Part shown: piece after piece, positions 16,258-25,023 of the stretch
Layout of the letters: every line of letters begins with the position of its first letter
Numbering within the stretch: the stretch's first letter is position 1
NCBI GenBank assembly: GCA_020636315.1
Contig: JACJYA010000003.1
Span: forward strand, 680,222-744,221
Reading direction: 5' to 3'
Length of the DNA stretch: 64,000 bases
Origin: Lewinellaceae bacterium
GTDB lineage: Bacteria > Bacteroidota > Bacteroidia > Chitinophagales > Saprospiraceae
Position numbers and translations under genes: made by a program
The notes under the pieces: model-generated
What the model was told of the DNA's origin: nothing
The model's database searches: none
The model's input: the letters and a program-made list of their open reading frames with translations, nothing else

Positions 16258-18873
16258 ATGGAAAAAAGAACCTTTATTGCTCTGCTGCTTTCTCTATTAT
16301 CTCTTCCCCTTTTCGCCCAGCTCCAGGATGATTTTTCCGACGGAGATTTCACTGCCGATCCCGAATGGCTGGGAGAAGGAGATAAATTCACGGTATCCAA
16401 CGGCGAATTACAACTGATGGACCCGGCCCCCTCCTCTGACAACACTTCGCACCTGTATCTTCCGGCCCCCACCTCTACCGCTGAGGCCACTATCTGGGAA
16501 GCTTATATCCGAATGGAGTTCGCTCCCTCCGCCAGCAATTTTGCACGCATTTACCTGAGCGCTTCCAATTCCGGCCTGACTGGCAGCCAGGAGGGTTATT
16601 ATCTCAAAATTGGCGGCATTTCAGGTAGTGAAGATGCCGTAGAACTCTACCGGCAGGACGGCAACAGCTCCACCCTGCTGATCAGCGGCACTCCGGGAGC
16701 CGTGGGAAATGATCCTGTTACCGCCCGGCTGAGGGTAGAAAGAAGCATCGATGGACAATGGCAGTTAATGGCCGATTACACGGGAGGGACGGACTTTCAG
16801 CCGGAAGGTTCCGCGGCCGATGACACTTATCCCGTGGGCAGCTTTTTCGGGGTGTATTGCCGGTACACCAGCACCCGTAACGATGCCTTTTTCTTCGATG
16901 ACATCTCTATCGATCCAATATTCCAGGACACCCGGCCCCCGCAGTTGTTGTCCGTGGAAGCGGCCAGCGCCACCGAGGCCTTCGCCCGGTTTGATGAACC
17001 ACTGGATGGAACTTCGGCCTCCGATCCCGCCAATTACCTGCTGGACAACGGCATCGGACAACCTGCCGAAGCCCTCTTCAATGACAACGCACCTACTGAA
17101 GTACGCCTTCTCCTCAACTCACCTCTTCAAAGCACCCGATCCTACACCCTGTCCACATCCAACATAGCCGACGTAAACGGTAATATTGCTCCGCCCCAAA
17201 GCCTTTCCTTCATTTATTACGACATACGCCCGGCAGCCTACGGCGACATCATTTTTTCCGAGCTCTTTCCCGACCCCAACCCACCGGCCGGCCTGCCGGA
17301 AGGCGAATTTGTGGAACTTTACAACCGCAGTGATAAAGTGATCCAGCTGTCAGGCCTTGCCCTGAGTTCAGGAAGTTCCCCGGTTGGCCTTCCCGATTTC
17401 CTGTTGTTGCCCGGCAGCTATGTGGCCATCTGTGACGACAGCTTTGAGGATGCTTTTTCTGCCCTCGGGCCCACCGTGGCCGTTGGGAGCTTCCCCGCCC
17501 TCACGAATGGAGGAGATCTCGTGCGCCTTACCGATACCAATGGAGAACTTATTTTCGAGGCCGCCTATACCGATACCTGGTACGCAGACGAAAACAAAGC
17601 AGATGGCGGATACAGCCTTGAGATCATACAACTTGACGGCCCATACGATTGCTCCGGAAACTGGGGGGCTTCGGTGGCGCCGGCAGGAGGGACTCCCGGC
17701 CTCCCCAACAGCCTGCTGGGTACTTCAACGGATGCCGTCCCTCCCTTTCTCCTGCAGGCCATTGCGGAAAGTGAATTTGAACTGCGCGTTTCCTTCAATG
17801 AAATTATGGATATCCCCAGCATGGGCAACCCCGCCAACTATTCGCTGGCTCCCAACATACCGGTAGCTGATGCCCTGGCCCAGCCCTCCCGGACGGAAGC
17901 CCTGCTTCTGCTGAATGCTCCGCTCCAACCCGGAACGGCCTATCAACTGAATGTATCCGAAGCCGTAACCGATTGCATGGGCAACGGCCTGCCGCCCGGC
18001 GCCTCCATCACCACCGGGCTGGCGCAACCGATGGAACCTCTGGACATCATCCTCAACGAAATCCTGTTCAACCCGGAAAGCGGAGGAAGCGATTTTATCG
18101 AAGTATATAACCGCAGCGAAAAGGTGGTGAACCTGAACGGACTGGCCATTGCCAACACCCGGAAAGAGTCCGGAGATACGCTGGGAAGGGCCGGTCGAGA
18201 CTTTCTGCTCTTCCCCGGGGAATATGCCGTCCTCACCGAATCTCCGGAAGACATCCTCGCCCGGTATTCCGTCCTGGCCCCACAGGCGCTGGTGGAAGCG
18301 GATCTTCCTACGCTGGACGACAAAAGTGGCAATGCCACCCTGCGATACGACAACCGGGTGATCGATGCTTTCGATTACTCGGAAACCCTCCATTATCCCT
18401 TACTCGACAGCAAAGAAGGCGTATCCCTGGAACGCATTTCGCCGGAAGCGGCTACACAGGACAACAACAACTGGCATTCCGCCGCTTCCACCGCCGGCTT
18501 TGCCACGCCAACTTTCCAGAACTCTCAGTTTTATGACAGGCCCGGCGCCATCGGAAATATGTTTGAGCTACTGACGCCGACATTCTCTCCCGACGGTGAC
18601 GGGTTTGAAGATGTCCTCCTTATCGAATATGATGCCGGCGGCCCCGGCTACACCCTCAACCTGCACATCTATGACAGCGCCGGGCGGCTGATCAGACGCC
18701 TGGCGAATAATGAAATTCTTGCTTCAAAGGGCAGCCTGAAATGGGACGGGGTGAACGAGGAAGGCAGCCGGGCGCGAATCGGAATTTACGTACTCTGGTT
18801 CGAAATATTTACTCCGGAAGGAAACGTTGAAAGGGACAAAATGGTAGCCGTGCTTGCCGGGCGGCTGGATTAG
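16258..18873 (+). CDS. secreted multidomain protein with two lamin-tail domains and a FlgD-like C-terminus
   Basis: An 871-residue exported protein. A signal peptide (MEKRTFIALLLSLLSLPLFA) precedes a beta-rich concanavalin-like region (about 20-215). Next come two Ig-like modules with the phrase FARFDEPLDG / VSFNEIMDIP and xPANY, each followed by a lamin-tail domain: GDIIFSELFPDPNPPAG with GEFVELYNRSDKVIQLSGL, and LDIILNEILFNPESGG with DFIEVYNRSEKVVNLNGL. The end (LTPTFSPDGDGFEDVLLIEY, then LHIYDSAGRLIRRL) is the FlgD-like/gliding-type C-terminal module common in type IX secretion substrates of this phylum. It is probably cell-surface or extracellular. The function is unknown. dgkA follows 30 bases later. 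Confidence 0.85.
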   Translation: MEKRTFIALLLSLLSLPLFAQLQDDFSDGDFTADPEWLGEGDKFTVSNGELQLMDPAPSSDNTSHLYLPAPTSTAEATIWEAYIRMEFAPSASNFARIYLSASNSGLTGSQEGYYLKIGGISGSEDAVELYRQDGNSSTLLISGTPGAVGNDPVTARLRVERSIDGQWQLMADYTGGTDFQPEGSAADDTYPVGSFFGVYCRYTSTRNDAFFFDDISIDPIFQDTRPPQLLSVEAASATEAFARFDEPLDGTSASDPANYLLDNGIGQPAEALFNDNAPTEVRLLLNSPLQSTRSYTLSTSNIADVNGNIAPPQSLSFIYYDIRPAAYGDIIFSELFPDPNPPAGLPEGEFVELYNRSDKVIQLSGLALSSGSSPVGLPDFLLLPGSYVAICDDSFEDAFSALGPTVAVGSFPALTNGGDLVRLTDTNGELIFEAAYTDTWYADENKADGGYSLEIIQLDGPYDCSGNWGASVAPAGGTPGLPNSLLGTSTDAVPPFLLQAIAESEFELRVSFNEIMDIPSMGNPANYSLAPNIPVADALAQPSRTEALLLLNAPLQPGTAYQLNVSEAVTDCMGNGLPPGASITTGLAQPMEPLDIILNEILFNPESGGSDFIEVYNRSEKVVNLNGLAIANTRKESGDTLGRAGRDFLLFPGEYAVLTESPEDILARYSVLAPQALVEADLPTLDDKSGNATLRYDNRVIDAFDYSETLHYPLLDSKEGVSLERISPEAATQDNNNWHSAASTAGFATPTFQNSQFYDRPGAIGNMFELLTPTFSPDGDGFEDVLLIEYDAGGPGYTLNLHIYDSAGRLIRRLANNEILASKGSLKWDGVNEEGSRARIGIYVLWFEIFTPEGNVERDKMVAVLAGRLD

Positions 18874-18903
18874 AATTAGTTTAGCTCAGAACAACTTTTT
18901 ATA

Positions 18904-19266
18904 ATGAAGAACCGAGTCAGGAGTTTCCGCTACGCCTTTAAGGGCATTGCCGGCCTTTTTTATAGCGAACCCAATGCCCGCATTCATCTGATAATGACTA
19001 TATTAGTGCTCATACTGGGTTTTTTATTTACCCTTTCGCCGGTAGAATGGGCGCTCATAGCCCTGGCCATCGGCCTTGTTTTTGCTGCGGAGGCTTTTAA
19101 TACAGCCCTGGAACACCTGGTGGACCTGGTTTCTCCCGAATACAACGAGCTGGCGGGAAGGGCCAAAGACACGGCCGCTGCGGCAGTCCTGTTTTCCGCA
19201 ATGGGCGCCGCCGCACTTGGGCTGATCTTATTCGCCCCCAGGATTTGGAACCTCTTTGCAGGATAA
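18904..19266 (+). CDS. dgkA: diacylglycerol/undecaprenol kinase family protein
   Basis: A small inner-membrane lipid kinase of 120 residues with three membrane helices (about 29-48, 50-68, 95-115). The family signature EAFNTALEHLVDLVSPEYNE with the conserved Glu-Asn-Glu spacing, and AGRAKDTAAAAVL with the conserved Lys-Asp, are intact. Gram-positive relatives phosphorylate undecaprenol, Escherichia coli DgkA phosphorylates diacylglycerol, and the sequence is closer in style to the undecaprenol-kinase branch. It may recycle lipid carrier for wall or capsule synthesis. The gene lies 30 bases after the lamin-tail protein and 45 before the DUF5723 gene. Confidence 0.88.
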   Translation: MKNRVRSFRYAFKGIAGLFYSEPNARIHLIMTILVLILGFLFTLSPVEWALIALAIGLVFAAEAFNTALEHLVDLVSPEYNELAGRAKDTAAAAVLFSAMGAAALGLILFAPRIWNLFAG

Positions 19267-19311
19267 GAGGCTTCGAAAAATATGGAATAACGGTAAACTA
19301 TCACTTACACT

Positions 19312-20784
19312 ATGAAGAAATATCCTCTTCTGGCCCTTCTCCTTTGGGCTTTTTGTACCCTTCAGGCACAGGAACAACTTGGCATCCGGCTATCCAATTA
19401 CGGGGGCATCAACAGCACTATCCTCAACCCGGCCTATCACGCCACCACCCCTTTTACATGGGATGTAAACCTGGTAGAAGGAGCGGAACACGTATCCAAC
19501 GATTACACTTATTTGCGGAATACCCGCCTGGCCGACCTGTTGAAAGGCCCCAATAACCTGGAGTTTGAGTTCGGCCCGGACCTCCCTCCGGGCGCTCCGG
19601 AGAAAACCGGCGCCATCGCCGTTGATTTTTTCAAGGGCCGCAACAAAAGGCAGATGTTAGCCCTGGGAAACATCATGGGGCCTTCGTTTTACGTCCAGGT
19701 AAACGAAAACCACCGGATAGGGCTGATCACCCGGGGGCGTATGATGGCCTCCGCCCGAGGTATTGTGGACCCTTTCAACTATTATGATTATGACAGCCGC
19801 CCTTTCTATACCCCCTTCGCAGTGGACCCTTTCCGCGGGGCTGTTGCCGGATGGACTGAGGTTGGACTTAACTACTCTTATCAAACAGAAGTAGCCGGCG
19901 GCGCCCTCGCGTTCGGCATTACACTGAAAGCCCTGCAGGCTTTTGAAGGCAGCTATCTGCGCAATTCATCCACTTTTGAACTGCAGAAGGTGCCCAATGA
20001 CTCCCTGGGAGGGTCTCCTTTTGACTTCAGTTATGCTTACACAACCAGCAACCTGACAGATGGGGATTACAGCCCATCGCTCAACGGCGGCGGTATGGGA
20101 GCAGATGTGGGCCTCGTTTACACCACCTACGGCCAGAGCGATGCCCTTTACGACTGGAAATTCGGGTTCTCCCTGATTGACATCGGAAAACTCAACTTCA
20201 GGAGAAACGCGAAAGAACACCGGGCACAAACTACTGAACCAATCATAATCAGCACCACCGAATACGAATCTTTCACAGGGCCGGCAGACCTGGAAGACTA
20301 CGTTCAGTTCTTCAGCGAACAGGCCCTTGGGGATTCTTCGACATCCTTTAGCCGGGAATCTTTCGGCATCTGGTTGCCCAGTGCGCTGAGCATACAGGTG
20401 GATAAATCGTTGAACAGCTTCTTTTACATCGGCGCCGCCTTTACCCAGGGGTTCCCTCTCGGGCCGGCAGCACTGCAGCGCGGCAGCCACCTTGCGGTGG
20501 CGCCCCGACTGGAGCATCGGTGGTTCGACGCCTCTCTCCCGGTTTCGGTATATGACTGGGAAGAAGTGCGGGTGGGGCTGGCCGTTCGCCTGGCCTTCTT
20601 TACCATAGGCACCAGTGACCTGGGCAGTATCGTACGGCGCTCCGATTTCAATACCACCGACCTCTATTTTGCCATCAAGGCCAGCCCCTTTCAGCTTTTT
20701 GGAAAAAGGGAAAAAGGCTTTAGCCGGAAAGATGGCAAATACCGCAGCGGGAAAAAGGGAAAAGTGCAGTGCTACAGTTTCTAG
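19312..20784 (+). CDS. DUF5723 family outer membrane protein
   Basis: A 490-residue exported protein of the Bacteroidota-specific DUF5723 family. It has a signal peptide (MKKYPLLALLLWAFCTLQA), the family opening LGIRLSNYGGINSTILNPAY, and alternating beta strands throughout (for example AGGALAFGITLKALQAFEG and VRVGLAVRLAFFTIGTSDLG), as in an outer membrane barrel. The C-terminus is very basic (KREKGFSRKDGKYRSGKKGK), unlike a normal barrel end, and would lie on one membrane face. The function is not known. It is last of a same-strand run with the lamin-tail protein and dgkA. Confidence 0.8.
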   Translation: MKKYPLLALLLWAFCTLQAQEQLGIRLSNYGGINSTILNPAYHATTPFTWDVNLVEGAEHVSNDYTYLRNTRLADLLKGPNNLEFEFGPDLPPGAPEKTGAIAVDFFKGRNKRQMLALGNIMGPSFYVQVNENHRIGLITRGRMMASARGIVDPFNYYDYDSRPFYTPFAVDPFRGAVAGWTEVGLNYSYQTEVAGGALAFGITLKALQAFEGSYLRNSSTFELQKVPNDSLGGSPFDFSYAYTTSNLTDGDYSPSLNGGGMGADVGLVYTTYGQSDALYDWKFGFSLIDIGKLNFRRNAKEHRAQTTEPIIISTTEYESFTGPADLEDYVQFFSEQALGDSSTSFSRESFGIWLPSALSIQVDKSLNSFFYIGAAFTQGFPLGPAALQRGSHLAVAPRLEHRWFDASLPVSVYDWEEVRVGLAVRLAFFTIGTSDLGSIVRRSDFNTTDLYFAIKASPFQLFGKREKGFSRKDGKYRSGKKGKVQCYSF

Positions 20785-20788
20785 TGGT

Positions 20789-20796
20789 TAAATTTG
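20789..20796 (+). promoter_or_regulatory. -7 promoter element close to the acetyltransferase start
   Basis: TAAATTTG matches TAnnTTTG and ends 12 bases before ATG 20809, so the transcript leader would be only about six bases. Confidence 0.45.
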
Positions 20797-20808
20797 TAAA
20801 AAGGGCTT

Positions 20809-21276
20809 ATGCCTGCCAGTATGGTATTAAACTATTCCTGCCTTCCCTTTCACCTGTTGTCGCTCAACGAATGTTATGATTTGATGGCGCTTCGGCAGGA
20901 GGTGTTCGCCGTTGAACAAAACTGCCCCTATCTGGATGCCGACGGCAAGGACCTGCATGCCCACCACCTGCTGGGCTACGGAGCTACCGGGAAGCTCCTG
21001 GCGTACTCCCGCCTGTTGCCCAGAGGGGTCTCCTATAAAGATTATCCTTCTTTCGGAAGAGTGGTAACCTCACCGGCCATTCGCGGAACTGGCCAGGGAA
21101 GAATACTGATGGAAAAGACGCTGGAATGGATGGAACGCCTCTACGGGCGCCAAACCATAAAGATCTCCGCTCAGTGCTACCTCATCCCGTTCTATGAATC
21201 CCTCGGGTTTCAAATCGTTGGGAAAGAATACCTGGAAGACGGCATTCCGCACATCGGAATGATGAAGGGGTTATAA
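20809..21276 (+). CDS. GNAT N-acetyltransferase, ElaA-like
   Basis: A cytoplasmic acetyl-CoA-dependent acetyltransferase of 155 residues. It has the ElaA pattern: LRQEVFAVEQNCPYLDADGK near residues 28-47, then HHLLGY, a central strand LLAYSRLLP, the acetyl-CoA loop RVVTSPAIRGTGQGRILME, and YESLGFQIVGKEYLEDGIPH at the end. The acceptor substrate of ElaA proteins is unsettled. A second possible start is ATG 20821 (MVLNYSCLPF), but the promoter box at 20789 allows either. It is convergent with the phosphohexomutase gene, with a hairpin between them. Confidence 0.88.
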   Translation: MPASMVLNYSCLPFHLLSLNECYDLMALRQEVFAVEQNCPYLDADGKDLHAHHLLGYGATGKLLAYSRLLPRGVSYKDYPSFGRVVTSPAIRGTGQGRILMEKTLEWMERLYGRQTIKISAQCYLIPFYESLGFQIVGKEYLEDGIPHIGMMKGL

Positions 21277-21302
21277 AACGGAAGCTCATCCGCATATAAA
21301 AG

Positions 21303-21333
21303 ATGAGGCCCTGAAAACAATCAGGGCCCCATC
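21303..21333. terminator. hairpin between convergent genes
   Basis: GATG-a-GGCCCTGA pairs with TCAGGGCC-c-CATC across a 6-base loop (12 pairs, one mismatch). There is no T run on either side, but its place between the stops at 21276 and 21372 suits a bidirectional terminator. Confidence 0.5.
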
Positions 21334-21371
21334 CGGCCTGTACAAACCGGCTTATTAAATGAAGGGCATTG

Positions 21372-22769
21372 TTATCCCAGCAAGGCTTTATGGGTAGCAT
21401 CCAGGATGGTGCGCACTTCGGGCGCCTCTGGGGCCTGGGCATATACCCTCAGCACCGGTTCTGTGCCGGACGGGCGGATCATCACCCAGCGCCCGCCGCC
21501 GAAATAGAACTTGAAGCCGTCAATGTCTTCGACGCACTCAATCTTATACTGGCCAAATGCGGTATAAGAGCCTTCCTTACACCTTTTAATGATGGCCTGT
21601 TTTTTCTCTTCAGCCAGGTGGAGGTCATCGCGGTCGTATGCAAAGGAACCGACCAGATCATAGACTTCCCGAATGAGTTCCTGCAACGACTTACCCGTCT
21701 TTGCCATAAATTCAATGATCGTCAGGCCGATCCAGATGCCGTCCCGTTCGGGAATATGGCCTTTCACAGCCAGCCCGCCGGACTCCTCTCCGCCGACGAT
21801 CACATCCTCATTGGCCATGATCTCGGCAATGTATTTGAAGCCGATCTTGGTCACTTCGTAATCCAGCCCGTAATGTTCGGCCAGTTCCTTCATCTTTTCC
21901 GTTACCGAGAAGGTAATGACTACCTTACCCTTTTCCTTCCTGTAACCCGCCATGTAGAGCAAAAGGAGCAGCAGGATGTGGTGAGAATCGACGAAGTTTC
22001 CTTCCGCATCATACATGCCGATGCGGTCGGCATCGCCGTCGTTGGCCAGGCCAATATCTATATTTCCGCTGTCTTTGATCAGTTGGGAGAACTCCTGGAG
22101 GTTTCTGTGGATAGGCTCCGGCGCCTGGCCCATAAAGGAGGGGTTGTATTCACAGTGCAGGAGTGCAGCATCCGGAAAAAGGCGGCGCATGGCATTCTGG
22201 CCGGCGCCGTACATGGCGTCGTAGCCGATCCGGATACCCGACCGCCGGATGGCCTCCAGGTCAAAACTTTTGGTAACGTGATCCATATAGGCCTGCTCCA
22301 GATCGACGTATTCCAACAGGCCCTTTTCTTCCATTTCTTCCAGGCTGGCCAGCTCCACAGTGGGCTTATCGGGCACTTCATCCTCCACCTCAGCCACCTG
22401 GGCCGGGATCATCGGGCCCCCCAGCTTTGATTTCAGTTTATATCCACTATAGGAAGGGGGGTTATGGCTGGCGGTGATCACCACGCCCAGGCCCGAGTTG
22501 GTCTTCACCACACCCAGAGATACCATAGGAGTGGAGACAAAACCCCTGGCGAGTTTTACTTTAATGCCGTAAGCGCCGAATACGCGGGCAGTAGTTTCGG
22601 CGAAGAGCTGCCCCCCGAAGCGGGTATCGTGGCCAATGACGGCCTGGCCTTCGCCCTGTTTTTTCATCCAGCGGGCGGTGCCTTCTGCAACCCGCCTGAC
22701 GTTCTCAACGGTGTAATCTTCTGCAATGATAGCCCTCCAGCCATCGGTTCCAAATTTAATTTTACTCAT
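21372..22769 (-). CDS. phosphoglucomutase/phosphomannomutase family protein
   Basis: A cytoplasmic alpha-D-phosphohexomutase of 465 residues that moves phosphate between positions 1 and 6 of a hexose. The catalytic phosphoserine is Ser101 in TASHNPPSYSGYK, metal binding is by NDGDADRIG (Asp243, 245, 247), sugar binding by GGEESGG, and phosphate binding by RPSGTEPVLRVY near the end. All four active-site loops are intact. Whether glucose, mannose or both are used cannot be told from these motifs. The gene is divergent from pcm. The protein starts MSKIKFGTDGWRAIIA, the usual opening of the family. Confidence 0.93.
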   Translation of the reverse strand: MSKIKFGTDGWRAIIAEDYTVENVRRVAEGTARWMKKQGEGQAVIGHDTRFGGQLFAETTARVFGAYGIKVKLARGFVSTPMVSLGVVKTNSGLGVVITASHNPPSYSGYKLKSKLGGPMIPAQVAEVEDEVPDKPTVELASLEEMEEKGLLEYVDLEQAYMDHVTKSFDLEAIRRSGIRIGYDAMYGAGQNAMRRLFPDAALLHCEYNPSFMGQAPEPIHRNLQEFSQLIKDSGNIDIGLANDGDADRIGMYDAEGNFVDSHHILLLLLLYMAGYRKEKGKVVITFSVTEKMKELAEHYGLDYEVTKIGFKYIAEIMANEDVIVGGEESGGLAVKGHIPERDGIWIGLTIIEFMAKTGKSLQELIREVYDLVGSFAYDRDDLHLAEEKKQAIIKRCKEGSYTAFGQYKIECVEDIDGFKFYFGGGRWVMIRPSGTEPVLRVYAQAPEAPEVRTILDATHKALLG

Positions 22770-22944
22770 GTGGTTCTATTATTTTCAGGCTCTTAGTCTC
22801 TGGGCGGCCCTAAAATTAGTAATTTGCCGACACTTCAAAGAACCGGCATTTTCTGCATTCAAACATTGTCCTGCAAAGGAAGAATGTCATTGTTTTATCG
22901 GGGAATTTGGCGTAAATTCAATCTATATTAATTTCTATATTACA

Positions 22945-23595
22945 GTGAAAGATACCTACCGGCACAAAGGCATGAGGAAGCAACTCGTAGAGGAACTGCG
23001 CAGGAAAGGCATCAGTGATGAACGCCTGCTCGCTGCCATCGGAGCCCTTCCCCGGCACTTTTTTCTGGATAAGGCTTTCGAAGAATGGGCTTACAAGGAT
23101 AAACCATTTCCGATAGGCAATGAGCAAACCATCTCTCAGCCCTATACCGTAGCCTATCAAACCAGCCTGCTCAATATCAAAAAACGGGATAAAGTCCTGG
23201 AAGTAGGGACAGGCTCCGGCTACCAGGCTGCCTTGCTGGCAATGCTTGGCGCCCGGGTTTATACAATAGAACGCCAGGAAATGCTCTACGAAAGAGCTAA
23301 AGCCCTACTCTCAAAGCTAAGGTTGGGCAACATCCGGTGTTACCTGCGGGATGGTAATAAAGGGCTCCCAGAATTTGCCCCTTTTGACAAGATCATCGTA
23401 ACGGCAGGGGCCGAAGACGTGCCCCAGGCACTTTTGGAACAACTCGCCATCGGAGGCATCATGGTCATACCCGTTGGGGAGTTCGTCCAGAAAATGCACC
23501 GCATCACCCGCATTTCAGAAGAGGAATACGACGACCAGGTGCTGGCCAACTTCCGCTTCGTCCCCTTGCTGAAAGGGCTCAATAAGATGGGGTGA
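22945..23595 (+). CDS. pcm: protein-L-isoaspartate O-methyltransferase
   Basis: Methylates isoaspartyl residues that form in ageing proteins, using S-adenosylmethionine, so that they can return to aspartate. I choose the GTG at 22945 as start because family members of this phylum begin with a K-D-x-Y-R-H-K-G phrase, exactly what follows here (KDTYRHKGMRKQLVEEL). This gives 216 residues, and the frame upstream is long but does not look like coding. The active-site Ser64 lies in TISQPYTVAYQ and SAM binding in VLEVGTGSGYQAALLA. Later motifs IIVTAGAEDVP and GGIMVIPVG are intact. Confidence 0.93.
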   Translation: MKDTYRHKGMRKQLVEELRRKGISDERLLAAIGALPRHFFLDKAFEEWAYKDKPFPIGNEQTISQPYTVAYQTSLLNIKKRDKVLEVGTGSGYQAALLAMLGARVYTIERQEMLYERAKALLSKLRLGNIRCYLRDGNKGLPEFAPFDKIIVTAGAEDVPQALLEQLAIGGIMVIPVGEFVQKMHRITRISEEEYDDQVLANFRFVPLLKGLNKMG

Positions 23596-23744
23596 TTGGC
23601 GCTTGCTTGGAGGTAGCGTTTTATGATAATTCAAGCGCTAAATTTACATCAGCCCGGCCACCTATTTCATTATTTCAACTGGCCTCCCCTTTATACCATC
23701 CGGATTCTTATACGCCGCGGCAGCAGAAAAGGTTGCGATAAGAA

Positions 23745-24290
23745 TTAATCAATCCTCCGGCCGGTGGCGGTGCGGGAATCTACGGAAACTCTATTGACCT
23801 TTTTGAGGTCCACCAGCAGGCTGGCATAGGCGCTGCGGTTATCGACCCGCCATTTTTTTCCTTCATAAGTCACCATTCCGGAGCGGCGCTTCCATTCGGA
23901 GGCCAGCAGGACGAACCGTCCATCCACTTTGGGGTTAGGGCCAAAGATGAGAAAACGTTCCCTGCCGCCGGCCTCGAAACTGATCGCAAAGCGGTCTTTT
24001 TCCGGCAGGAACAGCAATACGCCGGGGGTGCCTTTCCGGACCACAACTTCCTCTACCTGCCGCCCATCGACCATCTTGATCTCCCCGGATACGATCTCGG
24101 ATTTCGAGCCGGTCAGTTCCCGCCGCATGACAATATCTTCGGACAGGTAAAACTGAATGCGCTTCAGCTCGGGTTCCGTCCAGCGGTTCTGATGGTACAG
24201 TTGTTCGGTGAAAGGGCTGAGGGTAGGCCCGCAGGCACTGAAAGCCAGCAGGAATAAGCCGGCCAGAAAAGATAGTTTCACAGCTTTCAT
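23745..24290 (-). CDS. predicted lipoprotein, 181 aa
   Basis: A lipoprotein I cannot place in a family. Starting at 24290 gives MKAVKLSFLAGLFLLAFSA-C, a clean signal peptide with lipobox Cys20. The longer frame from 24350 would bury it. The mature part begins with a helix (LYHQNRWTEPELKRIQFYLS) and continues in beta strands (SEIVSGEIKMVDGRQVEEVV, TPGVLLFLPEKDRFAISFEA) and a basic C-terminus. The phrase IQFYLSEDIVMRREL recurs, as I remember it, in small Bacteroidota lipoproteins, but I attach no function. It converges on pcm. Confidence 0.75.
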   Translation of the reverse strand: MKAVKLSFLAGLFLLAFSACGPTLSPFTEQLYHQNRWTEPELKRIQFYLSEDIVMRRELTGSKSEIVSGEIKMVDGRQVEEVVVRKGTPGVLLFLPEKDRFAISFEAGGRERFLIFGPNPKVDGRFVLLASEWKRRSGMVTYEGKKWRVDNRSAYASLLVDLKKVNRVSVDSRTATGRRID

Positions 24291-24406
24291 TGCAGATTGT
24301 TTTTGGTTACAAACTTGAGCATTTCCGCTTAAAAGTAAACACTTTTCCAAAGGCCTGAGGCCGAGCTTAAGAGAGTTTAACCTGGATTAACGGATTTTAA
24401 CAGGCT

Positions 24407-24853
24407 TTAACCTCTCCGCTGCCGGAAAAAGCGGCTGAGCAGGGAACTGCACTCCTCTTGCAGCACCCCATATTCCACCTGAGTCCGCGGATGCAACACC
24501 GCCTTTCCGTACTGCATGAACCCCTGTTTATCATCCGGAGCGCCATATACCAGGCGGCCCAGCTGAGCCCACCGCAAAGCGCCGGCACACATCACACAGG
24601 GTTCGAGGGTGACATAAAGGGTGCAATCCTGCAGATATTTGCTTCCCAGATAATTGGAAGCGGCCGTAAGGACCAGTATCTCGGCATGCGCCGTGACGTC
24701 ATTCAGCTGCTCCGTCTGGTTGTGTGCCCGGGCAATGACCTGGTTCTGACAGGCCACGACTGCCCCCACCGGCACTTCTCCCTGTTCAAAAGCAGCTTCC
24801 GCTTCCCGGAGCGCCTGCCTCATGAAGTGTTCATCGGTTAGTACAGTGAGCAT
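24407..24853 (-). CDS. tadA: tRNA-specific adenosine deaminase TadA
   Basis: Deaminates A34 of tRNA-Arg(ACG) to inosine, allowing wobble reading of arginine codons. The zinc-dependent cytidine/deoxycytidylate deaminase fold is clear in 148 residues: HAE with His56 and the proton-shuttling Glu58, and PCVMCAGAL with zinc ligands Cys86 and Cys89. GEVPVGAVV and AHNQTEQLNDVTAHAEI are typical TadA phrases. Another start at the Met of FMRQALREAE is possible, but it would remove only ten residues. It is transcribed away from guaB. Confidence 0.94.
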   Translation of the reverse strand: MLTVLTDEHFMRQALREAEAAFEQGEVPVGAVVACQNQVIARAHNQTEQLNDVTAHAEILVLTAASNYLGSKYLQDCTLYVTLEPCVMCAGALRWAQLGRLVYGAPDDKQGFMQYGKAVLHPRTQVEYGVLQEECSSLLSRFFRQRRG

Positions 24854-25012
24854 AGTTAATTGGTTAATTGGTTATTGTCGGCCGGAACTGGCCACAAACA
24901 ACAGTCAACCGACAACCCGCATCTTCCTTCATCACAAAGAAAACCAGAATTTCCCGGCCAGCCAAAGGATGGAAAATCCAAAGCTGCCTTTTCTTTTTGT
25001 GGCCAATTTCCA

Positions 25013-25020
25013 TACCTTTG
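25013..25020 (+). promoter_or_regulatory. -7 promoter element of guaB, almost on the start codon
   Basis: TACCTTTG matches TAnnTTTG and ends three bases before ATG 25024. Transcription would begin at or next to the ATG, making the mRNA leaderless. The nearest TTTG (24996-24999) is only 13 bases upstream, shorter than the usual 19-21. Confidence 0.5.
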
Positions 25021-25023
25021 CGC

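Noticed and set aside
23599..23640. A short inverted pair GCGCTTG / CAAGCGC after pcm.
   Set aside because: The arms are only seven bases with a 22-base loop and no T run, too weak to call a terminator.
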